A stretch of DNA of 64,000 nt from Gluconobacter sp. Dm-62 (GCF_018256155.1 NZ_JAERLY010000005.1:119003-183002), one strand, 5' to 3'; positions 49,573-59,218 are shown, numbered from the stretch's first letter. The notes: generated from the sequence alone by a model not told the origin. Numbers and translations: made by a program.

Positions 49573-51069
49573 TTGAAAACCGTGCCTACCTTCTTGACTG
49601 TTCTGGCGATCGGTTTTTCGGCGTCTCAGATCCCCGGAACATCGCAGGCAGCCGACCCACGCGATACGCTCTCGATCGGTCTGGCCATCGAACCGCCCGG
49701 CCTGGACCCGACGCGTGGCTCCAGCGAAGCCATCGGAATGGTGACGTATGACAATATCTATGAAGGCCTGATGCGGCTGGACGAACAGGGCGCCCTCACG
49801 CCCCTTCTGGCGCAAAACTGGCACGTCTCACCAGACGGCCTGACGTATGACTTCACGCTTCATGACGGCGTGCATTTCCATGATGGCACGAACCTGACCT
49901 GCGACAGCGTGAAGTTTTCCCTGCTCCGTGCCGGTGCGGCGGACAGCACCAACCCGCACAGGGCCATCTTCAGCCAGATCGCCGACATCTCATGCCCCGA
50001 CAGCTTGCATGTCAGCATCCGGCTCCAGCATCCTTACGGCAGCTTTCTCTATCAGCTCGCATGGAACGATGCCGCCATTCTCTCGCCAGCCTCCGTGGCG
50101 CAGAACATCAGCCATCCCATCGGCACAGGACCGTTCGTTTTCGAAGAATGGCGACGCGGCGACCACCTGACCCTGAACCGTAACCCGGATTACTGGGGCG
50201 CCAGATCTGCCCTGCGATCGGTGACATTCCGCTTCATGCCTGATCCGCTCTCGGCCAGTAACGCGCTGCTGGCCGGGGAGCTGGATGCCTATCCGTCCTT
50301 TCCGTCGCGGGAAATCCTGAGCCGCTTTTCCGGGAACGCAAACCTTGCCGTGGTCAGGGGCAGTTTTCCCTTCAAAGCCATTCTCGCGCTCAACAACGCC
50401 CGCCGCCCGTTCAGCGATTTCCGTGTCCGGCAGGCTATCGCGCAGGCCGTTGACCGCAAGGCGCTGCTTCAGGCCGTGGCCGACGGAGACGGAACGCTCC
50501 TGCAATCCCACATGGCGCCGGACGATCCCGATTACGTCGCCCTGCCCGACCGCTATCCCTACGACCCGGACCATGCCCGCGCCCTGCTGAAAGAGGCGGG
50601 CGTCGCACCCGGCACGCATCTGACGCTGACCTTCCCGCCCATCGGCTATGCGCGCGACAGCAGTGAGCTCATTGCCGCCTATCTGGAACAGGTCGGGCTG
50701 AATGTGACGCTTCAGCCCGTGGAATGGCCGACATGGCTGGGTCAGGTCTACGGACAGGGCCAGTTCGACATGACCGTCATCGCCCATACCGAACCCCATG
50801 ACATCACGATCTATGACCGCACGCCGGTCTATTTCCACTACCACAGCCCGGTGTTCCACGCCCTCGCGGAGCAATACGAAGCCACAGCGGATACGACCAC
50901 GCGGCATCAGCTTTCCATGGAAATGCAGGAACAGCTTGCACAGGACGAACCCAATGTCTTCCTGTTCGCGATCCCACGCGAAACCGTCATGAACCGGCAC
51001 CTCAGGGGGCTATGGACAAACCAGCCCATCGCAGGTTGCCCGGTCGCAGGCGTTTTCTGGGCACCATGA
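49573..51069 (+). CDS. Peptide ABC transporter substrate-binding protein (SBP family 5)
   Basis: This 498-aa periplasmic protein has a signal peptide (TFLTVLAIGFSASQIPGTSQA) and the SBP_bac_5 fold: LDPTRGSSEAIGMVTYDNIYEGL, LTYDFTLHDGVHFHDG, IGTGPFVFEEWRRGDHLTLNRNPDYWG. It should bind di- or oligopeptides. The start is TTG 49573 with GGAG 7 nt upstream. It is the first gene of a five-gene operon plus peptidase. The ligand class (peptide against nickel or opine) cannot be fixed from sequence alone. Confidence 0.92.
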   Translation: MKTVPTFLTVLAIGFSASQIPGTSQAADPRDTLSIGLAIEPPGLDPTRGSSEAIGMVTYDNIYEGLMRLDEQGALTPLLAQNWHVSPDGLTYDFTLHDGVHFHDGTNLTCDSVKFSLLRAGAADSTNPHRAIFSQIADISCPDSLHVSIRLQHPYGSFLYQLAWNDAAILSPASVAQNISHPIGTGPFVFEEWRRGDHLTLNRNPDYWGARSALRSVTFRFMPDPLSASNALLAGELDAYPSFPSREILSRFSGNANLAVVRGSFPFKAILALNNARRPFSDFRVRQAIAQAVDRKALLQAVADGDGTLLQSHMAPDDPDYVALPDRYPYDPDHARALLKEAGVAPGTHLTLTFPPIGYARDSSELIAAYLEQVGLNVTLQPVEWPTWLGQVYGQGQFDMTVIAHTEPHDITIYDRTPVYFHYHSPVFHALAEQYEATADTTTRHQLSMEMQEQLAQDEPNVFLFAIPRETVMNRHLRGLWTNQPIAGCPVAGVFWAP

Positions 51070-52016
51070 CAGGCATGGATATTTTCCGCATCCCGGTGGA
51101 ACGGCTGCTTCTCCTCATCGTCGCAAGCCTCGTCATTTTCGCAGCCATGAACCTCCTGCCCGGCGACCCGGCGGCGGTCATGCTCGGACTGGATGCAAGC
51201 CCCGAAAGCCTGACCGCCCTGCATCACCAGTTAGGGCTGGAGTTATCCCTGCCCTCGCGATACGCGCACTGGATCAACGCGTTTCTGCACGGTGATCTGG
51301 GCCGGAGTTACATCTATGACGTCCCCGTCAGCAGGCTGATCGGCGAACGCTTGCAAAGCAGTCTGCCCCTGATCCTGCTGGCGATGCTGCTGTCTCTCGG
51401 CACAGGCATTCCCCTTGGCACAATGGCCGCCGCAAATCGCGGAACCGCCCTCGATAACGGCCTGATGGGCGTCATCCAGCTTTTCAAATCCATCCCGGAT
51501 TTCTGGCTGGCCATGATGATGACATTCCTGTTCTCCCTGACCCTGCACTGGCTGCCCTCCAGCGGTTTCCCTGGCTGGGGCGAGGGTATCGCTCCGGCAC
51601 TCAGGGCCCTCACCCTTCCCGCCATCGCCCTTGCCATCCCGCAGGCCGCCATCACAGCCCGTTTCATGCGTTCCTCCCTGATCGAGACCCTGTCGCAGGA
51701 TTTCATACGCACGGCCCGGGCTCAGGGCTACAGCAGAGGCGGGGTTTTGTGGCGCATCGCACTCCCCAACGCCCTGATCCCCGTCCTGACACTGGCCGGA
51801 ATCCAGCTTCCAGTTCTGGTAACGGGAACAATCATCGTCGAGAGCGTCTTCAGCCTGCCCGGCTGCGGAAAGCTTTTGCTGGAAGCGGTCAACCAGCGCG
51901 ACATTCCCGTGGTGCAGAACCTCGTCATGCTGATCGTCACGGCAGTGATGATCCTCAATGTCCTGATGACGGCCCTCGTGCGCTGGCTGGATCCACGCCT
52001 TGGAACAGAGTCATGA
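51066..52016 (+). CDS. Peptide ABC transporter permease (DppB-like)
   Basis: This 316-aa inner-membrane permease has six helices and the EAA-type loop YSRGGVLWRIALPNALIPVLT. ATG 51066 overlaps the substrate-binding protein stop in ATGA; the longer open frame from 51012 would overlap that gene by 58 nt and adds only basic residues. The N-terminal helix and LPGDPAAVMLG motif are typical of DppB/OppB. Confidence 0.93.
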   Translation: MTGMDIFRIPVERLLLLIVASLVIFAAMNLLPGDPAAVMLGLDASPESLTALHHQLGLELSLPSRYAHWINAFLHGDLGRSYIYDVPVSRLIGERLQSSLPLILLAMLLSLGTGIPLGTMAAANRGTALDNGLMGVIQLFKSIPDFWLAMMMTFLFSLTLHWLPSSGFPGWGEGIAPALRALTLPAIALAIPQAAITARFMRSSLIETLSQDFIRTARAQGYSRGGVLWRIALPNALIPVLTLAGIQLPVLVTGTIIVESVFSLPGCGKLLLEAVNQRDIPVVQNLVMLIVTAVMILNVLMTALVRWLDPRLGTES

Positions 52017-52828
52017 CGACCCACCCCAACCGGGCGCTCCGGGCGGGCGGCATCCTGCTCGGGATCGTGCTGTTACCCGCGACCCTCATAGCCCTGCTTA
52101 ATGGCGATCAAGCCCCCCCCATCGACGTCATGCACCGTTACGCCCCCGTATCGCTGTTACATCCGCTCGGAACCGATCCTTTCGGCCGGGACATTATGGT
52201 CCATGTGCTGACCGGAGCCTTCAACAGCGTGACGATCGCAGTAATCTCAGTCTGCCTCGCCACGATTGTGGGGACGGTGCTGGGCCTGATCGCCGCAGCC
52301 AGACCTGCCCGATCCATTATGGGTCTGGCCGATCTGGGTCTGGCTTTCCCACCCGTCCTGATCGCCGCCCTGCTCGTCACGGCTCTTGGAGCCTCCGCAA
52401 CCGGCGAAATCCTCGCCATCGCCCTCTTCGGCCTTCCCGCCCAGATCCGTATCACCCGGCAGGCCGCACGCTCAATCCTGATCCAGGACTATATCGCCGC
52501 ATCCAGACTGGCCGGACGCGGCCCTGTTTACATCATGCGCCGACATGTCCTGCCCAACATCCTGCCGCTTCTGACGGTTCAGGCGACCTCCTCGCTGGCC
52601 CTCGCAATCCTGTCCGATGCGGGGCTGTCCTATCTCGGTCTGGGTGCCCCTCCGCCGCGACCGAATCTGGGACGCGCGCTGGCCTCGTATCAGATCCATA
52701 TCTTCGATCATCCGCTGCTGGTCGCCATACCGGGGCTAACGATCATGCTGCTCGTGCTGGGCTTCAACATGCTCGGGGATGGCCTGCGGGATGCTCTTGA
52801 TGCCGCTCATGAAGAGCAAACCCCATGA
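52013..52828 (+). CDS. Peptide ABC transporter permease (DppC-like)
   Basis: This 271-aa permease has six helices, the DppC start motif LGTDPFGRDIMVHVLTGA, and an EAA loop (SRLAGRGPVYIMRRHVLPN). ATG 52013 overlaps the previous stop (ATGA). Upstream frame to 51749 is a shadow of the DppB-like gene. It forms the transport channel with the DppB-like protein. Confidence 0.93.
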   Translation: MTTHPNRALRAGGILLGIVLLPATLIALLNGDQAPPIDVMHRYAPVSLLHPLGTDPFGRDIMVHVLTGAFNSVTIAVISVCLATIVGTVLGLIAAARPARSIMGLADLGLAFPPVLIAALLVTALGASATGEILAIALFGLPAQIRITRQAARSILIQDYIAASRLAGRGPVYIMRRHVLPNILPLLTVQATSSLALAILSDAGLSYLGLGAPPPRPNLGRALASYQIHIFDHPLLVAIPGLTIMLLVLGFNMLGDGLRDALDAAHEEQTP

Positions 52829-53643
52829 TGCCCCTGCTCCATGTCCATGCCCTGAGCGTCCAGAGCCTTGCCCGGCCAATCCTGCACAACCTTTCCTTCG
52901 CGCTTGAACCGGGAAAAATCCTTGCCGTCACCGGAGAGTCCGGTTCCGGAAAATCCACCCTCGCACTAAGCCTGATGGGACTGCTGCCTCCCGACTTTCA
53001 GGCTCAGGGAAGCATCCGGCTTGAAAATATGGAGCTTTCCACACTCTCCGAACCGGACTGGTGCAAGATCCGCGGTAAAAGACTGGCCATGGTCTTTCAG
53101 GAACCCATGACGGCGCTGAATCCCACGCGGCGTATCGGCGCGCAGATCGGCGATACATTCCGCCTTCACACGACACTCTCCCATCGTGAAATCGGCGCAC
53201 AGACGCGGATACTCCTGGAACAGGTCGGCCTGTCTAAAGCAGGCGTGAACGAACGCGCTTACCCCCATCAGCTTTCCGGCGGCCAGAGACAACGCGTCCT
53301 TCTGGCAATGGCGCTGGCCTGCCAGCCCGCACTCCTGATCGCGGACGAATTCACCACTGCGCTCGACGCCCGAACCCAGGCGGCCATTATGGCGCTCGTG
53401 ACCCGTCGCTGCGAAACGCACGGCATGGCCGTCCTCATGATCTCCCATGACCTTGGACTGGTACGCCGTCACGCCGATCATGTTCTGGTCATGAAAGATG
53501 GCACCTGCGTGGAACAGGGCCCAACCGCCTCCGTGTTTGGTGCCCCCCGCCATCCCTACACGCAGGCGCTTCTGGCCATGTCCCTGCACGGAACTGCCCG
53601 CATACCGCTCACACCCCTGCCCGTTTTTACAGCACCGTCATGA
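52825..53643 (+). CDS. Peptide ABC transporter ATPase (DppD-like)
   Basis: This 272-aa ATPase has Walker A GESGSGKST (about residue 36), signature LSGGQRQRVLLAMAL (about residue 150) and Walker B LLIADEFTTALD, where Phe replaces the usual Pro. The C-terminal Cys-rich Fe-S motif of longer DppD proteins is only partly present (TCVEQGPT). The start overlaps the permease stop in ATGA. Confidence 0.93.
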   Translation: MMPLLHVHALSVQSLARPILHNLSFALEPGKILAVTGESGSGKSTLALSLMGLLPPDFQAQGSIRLENMELSTLSEPDWCKIRGKRLAMVFQEPMTALNPTRRIGAQIGDTFRLHTTLSHREIGAQTRILLEQVGLSKAGVNERAYPHQLSGGQRQRVLLAMALACQPALLIADEFTTALDARTQAAIMALVTRRCETHGMAVLMISHDLGLVRRHADHVLVMKDGTCVEQGPTASVFGAPRHPYTQALLAMSLHGTARIPLTPLPVFTAPS

Positions 53644-54404
53644 CCATGATCCTTCAGGCCCGAAATGTAACTTATGGTCAGAGAAGCCGACAGGGTTTCT
53701 CCTTCACGCGACGCGCGCCCTCGCCCATTCTGAAAAATATCAGCCTCGATCTACAATCAGGCCAAACGCTCGGGATCATCGGAGCCTCAGGAAGCGGAAA
53801 ATCCACCCTGTGCCGCCTCCTCAGTGGCCTCGTCGTCCCGGATGAAGGGCAGATCCTGTATCAGGGACAGGATCTCGCGACCGCTTCAGCACCTGCGCGG
53901 AAGAAAATCCGCTCCGCAATCCAGATGATCTTTCAGGACCCGGCTGGAGCGCTCGATCCGCGCCAGACGATCAGCGATATCGTGGGGGAAGCGCTCGGTC
54001 CCGTCCCGGATCGAGACGCACGCATCCGAACAGCCCTCCATGACGTCAGCCTTTCCGCCGATATCACCAACCGCTACCCGAGAGCCTTTTCCGGCGGCCA
54101 GAAGCAGCGGATCGCCCTCGCCCGCGCCCTGATCACGCGCCCTTCCGTCATCATCGCCGATGAAGCCGTCTCCGCGCTGGATGTCTCCACACAGGCCATC
54201 GTCCTGAACCTGCTGTTGGATCTTCAGAAGCGGCACGGCCTGTCATATGTTTTCGTCAGTCACGATCTGGCCGTCATCCGTCATCTGTCGCACCATATCG
54301 CCGTTCTGGATCACGGCCGGATTGTAGAATCCGGTCCAGCATCGGACATTCTGGCGGCCCCAACCCAGCCCGCCACAAAGGCGCTTCTTGAAAACACCTA
54401 CTGA
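53640..54404 (+). CDS. Peptide ABC transporter ATPase (DppF-like)
   Basis: This 254-aa ATPase has Walker A GASGSGKST (about residue 47), Q-loop MIFQDPAGALDPR, signature FSGGQKQRIALARAL and Walker B VIIADEAVSALD. It is shorter than typical DppF (about 330 aa), lacking part of the C-terminal oligopeptide-specific region. Its start overlaps the DppD-like stop (ATGA). Confidence 0.93.
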   Translation: MTMILQARNVTYGQRSRQGFSFTRRAPSPILKNISLDLQSGQTLGIIGASGSGKSTLCRLLSGLVVPDEGQILYQGQDLATASAPARKKIRSAIQMIFQDPAGALDPRQTISDIVGEALGPVPDRDARIRTALHDVSLSADITNRYPRAFSGGQKQRIALARALITRPSVIIADEAVSALDVSTQAIVLNLLLDLQKRHGLSYVFVSHDLAVIRHLSHHIAVLDHGRIVESGPASDILAAPTQPATKALLENTY

Positions 54405-54417
54405 CCCGCGAGGCGTC

Positions 54418-55446
54418 ATGACCTGTCTGAACCTTCTCACCGACATTCCCGGCATCCGCGTCGGCCATTGTCAGGATCTGACCCTGCGTACGGGAGTGAC
54501 GGCCATTCTGTTCGATCGTCCCGTCATCGCCTCCGGCAGCTTTCCGGGCGGCGCGCCGGCCCTGCGGGAAACAGCTCTGCTGGAGCCTGAAAACTTGGTC
54601 GGGCACATCCATGCCGTCGTCCTGTCCGGCGGATCGACCTATGGGCTGGACGCGACAACGGGGGTGCAGGCGTGGCTGCGGGAGCAGTTCGGCAAGACCC
54701 CGCTGCCGCCCAGCACCATTCGCGTACCCATCGTGGTGCAGGCCAGTCTTTACGATCTGCCACCGGGTGGACAGACGACCTGGGGCCGCTATTCCCCCTA
54801 TGCTGAAATGGGTCATCAGGCCGCAACGAGCGCTCGCAGCGGGGTCTTCGGACTTGGCACGGCCGGTGCAGGCACCGGTGCGACGACGGCCACACTGCGC
54901 GGGGGGCTGGGGTCGGCCAGCACGATCACACCCGCTGGACACCGCGTAGCCGCGTTGGTCGCCGTCAATGCCGTCGGAACAGCCACGATCGGCGATGGCC
55001 CTCATTTCTGGAGCGCGCCTTTCGAGCAGGGAAAGGAATTCGGCCGTCTGGGCATGCCCGCACATCTGAGCGTCGAGGATCTGCGCCTGCGCTCCAAATG
55101 GGCGTCCGTCACGGGCACCACGATCGGCCTCGTCGCAACAGACGCCACCCTCACCAAGACGCAGGCGAAACGCCTCGCCATTCTGGCGCAGGATGGCGTA
55201 GCGCGGGGCGTGTTTCCAGCCCATCTTCCACTGGATGGCGACGCCATGATCGGCGTCTCAACCGCCGAAAAACCCGAGCCAATCGGTCAGGAATGGACCG
55301 AAATCCTTCACGCTGCCACGCAGGTCACCGCCCGCGCGATCGCCCGCGGCGTGTATGAAGCTGCCCCGCTTCCCGGTGGCGCACCCCTCCCGACATGGCG
55401 CGAGCGTTTCGGGGAAAGGAAGACGTCAGGATCCGAAACGGTATAA
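54418..55446 (+). CDS. S58 (P1 / DmpA family) aminopeptidase
   Basis: This 342-aa protein is an N-terminal-nucleophile hydrolase of peptidase family S58. The self-cleavage site Gly-Ser is visible in RGGLGSAS (about residues 160-168; Ser becomes the new N-terminal nucleophile), preceded by GLGTAGAGTGATTAT. The start DIPGIRVGH and the SGGSTYGLDATTGVQ motif are typical. ATG 54418 with GAGG 5 nt upstream is chosen over TTG 54388. It lies 13 nt downstream of the peptide transporter operon, so it probably hydrolyses the imported peptides, often those with D-, beta- or Ala-type N-terminal residues in this family. Confidence 0.92.
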   Translation: MTCLNLLTDIPGIRVGHCQDLTLRTGVTAILFDRPVIASGSFPGGAPALRETALLEPENLVGHIHAVVLSGGSTYGLDATTGVQAWLREQFGKTPLPPSTIRVPIVVQASLYDLPPGGQTTWGRYSPYAEMGHQAATSARSGVFGLGTAGAGTGATTATLRGGLGSASTITPAGHRVAALVAVNAVGTATIGDGPHFWSAPFEQGKEFGRLGMPAHLSVEDLRLRSKWASVTGTTIGLVATDATLTKTQAKRLAILAQDGVARGVFPAHLPLDGDAMIGVSTAEKPEPIGQEWTEILHAATQVTARAIARGVYEAAPLPGGAPLPTWRERFGERKTSGSETV

Positions 55447-55535
55447 AAATGATCTGACCCTCATTTCATATATTCTATTGAAAATCATATACGATTATAG
55501 AACTCGGACCGAGTGTCATGTTCGAGGCTGAATCC
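55447..55535. promoter_or_regulatory. putA leader with palindrome
   Basis: This short AT-rich gap contains ACTCGG-A-CCGAGT (55502-55514), a perfect 6+1+6 palindrome close to the two candidate putA start codons, and TTTCA / TGAAA flanking a TATATTC core (about 55467-55486). It is a candidate operator for a proline-responsive or GntR-type regulator; no regulator has been assigned. Confidence 0.4.
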
Positions 55536-58500
55536 ATGTCATCTGTTGTGCCGTCCTATCCAGTCCGCTCCTCCCTTCGTCAGGCCATCGCCGCAGACAT
55601 GCGCAGGCCCGAGGCGGACTGCATCCTTCCCCTGATCGAACAGGCCACGCTGACCGAAACGGAACAGCAGAACACATCCGATGTCGCGCGCCACCTGACC
55701 GGCACATTGCGGGCGCAGCGTCGTCCGGGCGGCGTCGAAGCACTCGTACAGGAGTTCTCCCTGTCCTCCGCCGAGGGCGTATCGCTGATGTGTCTGGCCG
55801 AGGCCCTCCTGCGCATCCCCGATGCCGCAACGCGCGACGCCCTGATCCGCGACCGGATCGGCACGGGGGACTGGCTGTCCCATGTCGGCGGCAAGAAATC
55901 AGTTTTCGTCAATGCGGCCTCATGGGGCCTGATGCTGACCGGCAAGCTGACCAACGACACCGATGAGGGTCTTGCCGCAACCCTGTTCCGCCTCGTCGGA
56001 CGTGGCGGACAGCCGCTGGTGCGTCGAGCGCTCGACATCGCCATGCGTATGATGGGCGAGCAGTTCGTCATCGGCGAGACGATCGAGGACGCCCGCAAGG
56101 TCAGCGCAGCCCCCGAGGACCGTGGCTTCAAATACTCTTACGACATGCTCGGCGAAGCGGCGATGACCGAAGCCGACGCCCTGCGCTATCGCCGTGACTA
56201 TGAGCGCGCGATCGATGTGATCGGCCAGACCGCACGCGGTGCGAATGTTTACGAAAAAGCCGGGATTTCCATCAAGCTCTCGGCCCTGCACCCGCGCTAT
56301 GCCTTCGCCCAGCGCGAGCGCGTGCTGAAAGAACTTGGTCAGACGCTGAAAGACCTCGTCATTCAGGCCCGCCGCTATGACATTGGCATCAATATCGACG
56401 CCGAAGAAAGCGAACGTCTGGACCTCTCGCTCGACCTGATCGAAGACCTGTGCCACTGCCCGGAACTGGACGGCTGGAACGGCATCGGGATCGTCGTGCA
56501 GGCCTATGGACGCCGTGCGCCCAAGGTTCTGGACTATCTGATCGATCTCGGCCGCCGCAGCGGACATCGCCTGATGATCCGTCTGGTGAAGGGCGCGTAC
56601 TGGGACAGCGAAATCAAGAAAGCCCAGGTTGAAGGCCAGACGGATTTCCCGGTCTACACGCGCAAATGCTACACGGATGTCAGCTACATCGCCTGTGCAA
56701 AAAAGCTCCTCGCCGCCCGCGATGTCGTCTTTCCGCAGTTCGCAACCCACAATGCCCGCACACTGGCCACGATCTATACGCTGGCAGGTCTGGATTTCCA
56801 GATCGGTGACTACGAATTCCAGTGCCTACACGGCATGGGCGAGACGCTCTATAACGAAGTTGTCGGGCCGCAGAAGCTCAACCGTCCCTGCCGGGTCTAT
56901 GCCCCGGTTGGCTCGCATGAAACGCTACTCGCCTATCTGGTACGTCGTCTGCTGGAAAACGGTGCCAATTCGTCCTTCGTCAATCAGATCGGCGACGAAA
57001 GCCTGCCCATCGAGACCCTGATCGCTGATCCGGTCGCGCTGGCAAAAGCCGTTCAGCCGCCGGGCGCTTCCCATACCGCCATTGCTCTGCCCAAGGACCT
57101 GTTCGCCCCTGAGCGTCCGAATTCACGTGGACTGGACCTGACCGACGAGCACACCGTCACCGATCTGGCCGAAGCCGTGCACGCATCTGCAGAACGGGCT
57201 CTGGAAGATACGTCGTGCTCGGGTGAGACGCAGGACATCCGCAATCCATCCAGTCATTCGGACCTGATAGGCCACGTCCGTTTCGGAACCGAAGAGGACG
57301 TTCGCAAGGCCATTGATGCCGCCGCGGCCGAAGCCCACGCATGGGCTGCTCTCTCGGCTGATGATCGCAGCATAAAACTCGATCGTGCGGCGGACCTGCT
57401 GGAAGAGCACCAGACAGAGCTCATGGCGCTTCTGGTCCGCGAGGCAGGCAAGTCCTACGCCAATGCGCTGTCCGAAGTCCGCGAGGCCGTCGATTTCCTG
57501 CGTTATTACGCCGTTCAGGCTCAGGAAACTGCACAGGCGGGCAGCAGCACGCCGCTCGGCGTTGTCGCCTGCATCAGCCCGTGGAACTTTCCTCTCGCGA
57601 TTTTCCTTGGACAGGTCGCAGTCGCACTGGCGGCTGGCAACACGGTGGTCGCCAAGCCCGCCGAGGAAACACCGTTCATCGCTCTCCGCGCCGTTGCCCT
57701 TCTGCGCGAAGCCGGCGTTCCGGAAAACGCGCTGCGTCTCGTTCCTGGCGCAGGTAAGACCGGTGCGGCCCTCGTAGCCGACAGCCGGATCGCGGGCGTG
57801 ATGTTCACCGGCTCCACTGCCGTCGCGGGCCTGATCGCCAACACGCTGGCCGGACGCACGGGAGCGGACGGTCAGCCGGTTCCGTTCGTCGCCGAAACCG
57901 GTGGCCAGAACGCCATGATTGTGGACAGCTCCGCCCTGACCGAACAGGTGGTTGCGGATGTTCTGGTCTCGGCGTTCGACAGCGCGGGCCAGCGCTGCTC
58001 GGCTCTGCGCGTCCTATGTGTGCAGGAAGACTGCGCCGATCGCGTCCTGACCATGCTTCGCGGTGCGGTGGAGGAACTGCGCATCGGCAACCCCGCCGAA
58101 CTGAACACCGACATCGGCCCCGTCATCTCGGCAGAAGCCCAGTCCGGTATCCAGACCTATATCGACACATCGCGCGCGCAGAACCGCGCCGTCTGGTCGC
58201 TTCCCCTGCCGGAGAGCGCATCGAACGGCACGTTCATCGCCCCGACGATCATCGAGATCGACAGTCTGGCCGATCTGAAAGGCGAAGTCTTCGGACCGGT
58301 GCTGCATGTCCTGCGTTTCGCTTCCAGTGACTTCGAAGCCCTGATCAACGCCATCAACCAGTCCGGCTATGGCCTCACCTTCGGTCTGCACACCCGGATC
58401 GAAAGCCGCATGGCGCATGTCACGTCGCGCATCGAGGCCGGGAACCTCTACGTCAACCGCAACATGGTCGGCGCGGTCGTAGGCAGCCAGCCTTTCGGTG

Positions 58501-59144
58501 GCGAAAAGCTCTCTGGCACAGGCCCGAAAGCCGGTGGTCCGCTGATCCTGCGCCGCCTCATGAGTACCGCTCCCGCTCATACGGACTGGGAGAGTAAGGA
58601 GCTTCCGGAACCTGCACGCCAGTTCCTGTCCTGGCTGATGCAGACGAGCTTCCCGCTTTACCAGAAGATCGTGGACGGCATGCAGCACGGCATGTGCGGC
58701 GCCACGCGCGAGCTCCCCGGCCCGGTCGGCGAAACCAACCTGTACCAGCTTCTGCCCCGTGGAGCCGTCCTGTGCGTTGCCAGCAACCGGGAGACCATGC
58801 TCCGCGCTGTAGGCCTCGCTTTGAGCGGTGGGAACACGGCCTTCGTTCAGGGGCCAAATGTGGCCTCGGACTGGGTATCTGATCTGCCCCATGCCCTTGC
58901 CCTGCAGATCCGCCGGACACAGGGCGGCCGTGTTGCGGGATGCCGGACGATCCTGGCCTCTCCGGAAGAGACGCAGATGGCAGAACAGGCCCGCACGGCG
59001 CTCTCGCGTTCAGGCATGGTCGTTCAACTCCATATGCTGGACGCAAAAAGCCCGATCCGGCCTGAATGGGTGCTTCAGGAAAAGGTCGTCAGCACGAACA
59101 CCACTGCCGCTGGCGGCAATGCCAGCCTGATGACGATCGGATAA
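55536..59144 (+). CDS. putA: Bifunctional proline dehydrogenase / P5C dehydrogenase
   Basis: This 1,202-aa enzyme converts proline to glutamate. The FAD proline dehydrogenase barrel covers about residues 130-500 (YDMLGEAAMTEADALRYR, GIVVQAYGRRAPK near 318, RLVKGAYWDSEIK near 350). The aldehyde dehydrogenase part covers about 560-1020 (catalytic Cys in SAGQRCSALRVL near 818, Glu in FVAETGGQNAMI near 787). A C-terminal domain follows. The N-terminal DNA-binding ribbon-helix-helix of E. coli-type PutA is absent, so it does not regulate itself. Two starts are possible: ATG 55518, and ATG 55536 with GAGG 8 nt upstream, which is preferred. Confidence 0.95.
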   Translation: MSSVVPSYPVRSSLRQAIAADMRRPEADCILPLIEQATLTETEQQNTSDVARHLTGTLRAQRRPGGVEALVQEFSLSSAEGVSLMCLAEALLRIPDAATRDALIRDRIGTGDWLSHVGGKKSVFVNAASWGLMLTGKLTNDTDEGLAATLFRLVGRGGQPLVRRALDIAMRMMGEQFVIGETIEDARKVSAAPEDRGFKYSYDMLGEAAMTEADALRYRRDYERAIDVIGQTARGANVYEKAGISIKLSALHPRYAFAQRERVLKELGQTLKDLVIQARRYDIGINIDAEESERLDLSLDLIEDLCHCPELDGWNGIGIVVQAYGRRAPKVLDYLIDLGRRSGHRLMIRLVKGAYWDSEIKKAQVEGQTDFPVYTRKCYTDVSYIACAKKLLAARDVVFPQFATHNARTLATIYTLAGLDFQIGDYEFQCLHGMGETLYNEVVGPQKLNRPCRVYAPVGSHETLLAYLVRRLLENGANSSFVNQIGDESLPIETLIADPVALAKAVQPPGASHTAIALPKDLFAPERPNSRGLDLTDEHTVTDLAEAVHASAERALEDTSCSGETQDIRNPSSHSDLIGHVRFGTEEDVRKAIDAAAAEAHAWAALSADDRSIKLDRAADLLEEHQTELMALLVREAGKSYANALSEVREAVDFLRYYAVQAQETAQAGSSTPLGVVACISPWNFPLAIFLGQVAVALAAGNTVVAKPAEETPFIALRAVALLREAGVPENALRLVPGAGKTGAALVADSRIAGVMFTGSTAVAGLIANTLAGRTGADGQPVPFVAETGGQNAMIVDSSALTEQVVADVLVSAFDSAGQRCSALRVLCVQEDCADRVLTMLRGAVEELRIGNPAELNTDIGPVISAEAQSGIQTYIDTSRAQNRAVWSLPLPESASNGTFIAPTIIEIDSLADLKGEVFGPVLHVLRFASSDFEALINAINQSGYGLTFGLHTRIESRMAHVTSRIEAGNLYVNRNMVGAVVGSQPFGGEKLSGTGPKAGGPLILRRLMSTAPAHTDWESKELPEPARQFLSWLMQTSFPLYQKIVDGMQHGMCGATRELPGPVGETNLYQLLPRGAVLCVASNRETMLRAVGLALSGGNTAFVQGPNVASDWVSDLPHALALQIRRTQGGRVAGCRTILASPEETQMAEQARTALSRSGMVVQLHMLDAKSPIRPEWVLQEKVVSTNTTAAGGNASLMTIG

Positions 59145-59156
59145 TGACAATCCCCG

Positions 59157-59181
59157 GCATGATCGTTCGTTACGATCATGC
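59157..59181. promoter_or_regulatory. Palindrome between putA and GntR regulator
   Basis: GCATGATCGT (59157-59166) and ACGATCATGC (59172-59181) form a perfect 10-bp inverted repeat with a 5-bp centre. No T-run follows. It may be an operator for the GntR protein encoded 38 nt downstream, or a transcript-end hairpin for putA. Confidence 0.5.
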
Positions 59182-59218
59182 TAAGAGGATCGCCCCTAAC
59201 TGACGGACGACCAACCCC

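Noticed and set aside
49990..51000. 336-codon minus-strand frame over the substrate-binding protein
   Set aside because: Antisense shadow of a well-supported SBP family 5 gene.
51749..52012. N-terminal extension of the DppC-like gene
   Set aside because: Lies wholly inside the DppB-like gene in another frame; ATG 52013 with ATGA overlap fits the operon pattern.
58014..58892. 292-codon minus-strand frame over putA
   Set aside because: Antisense shadow within the aldehyde dehydrogenase domain, no recognisable motifs.
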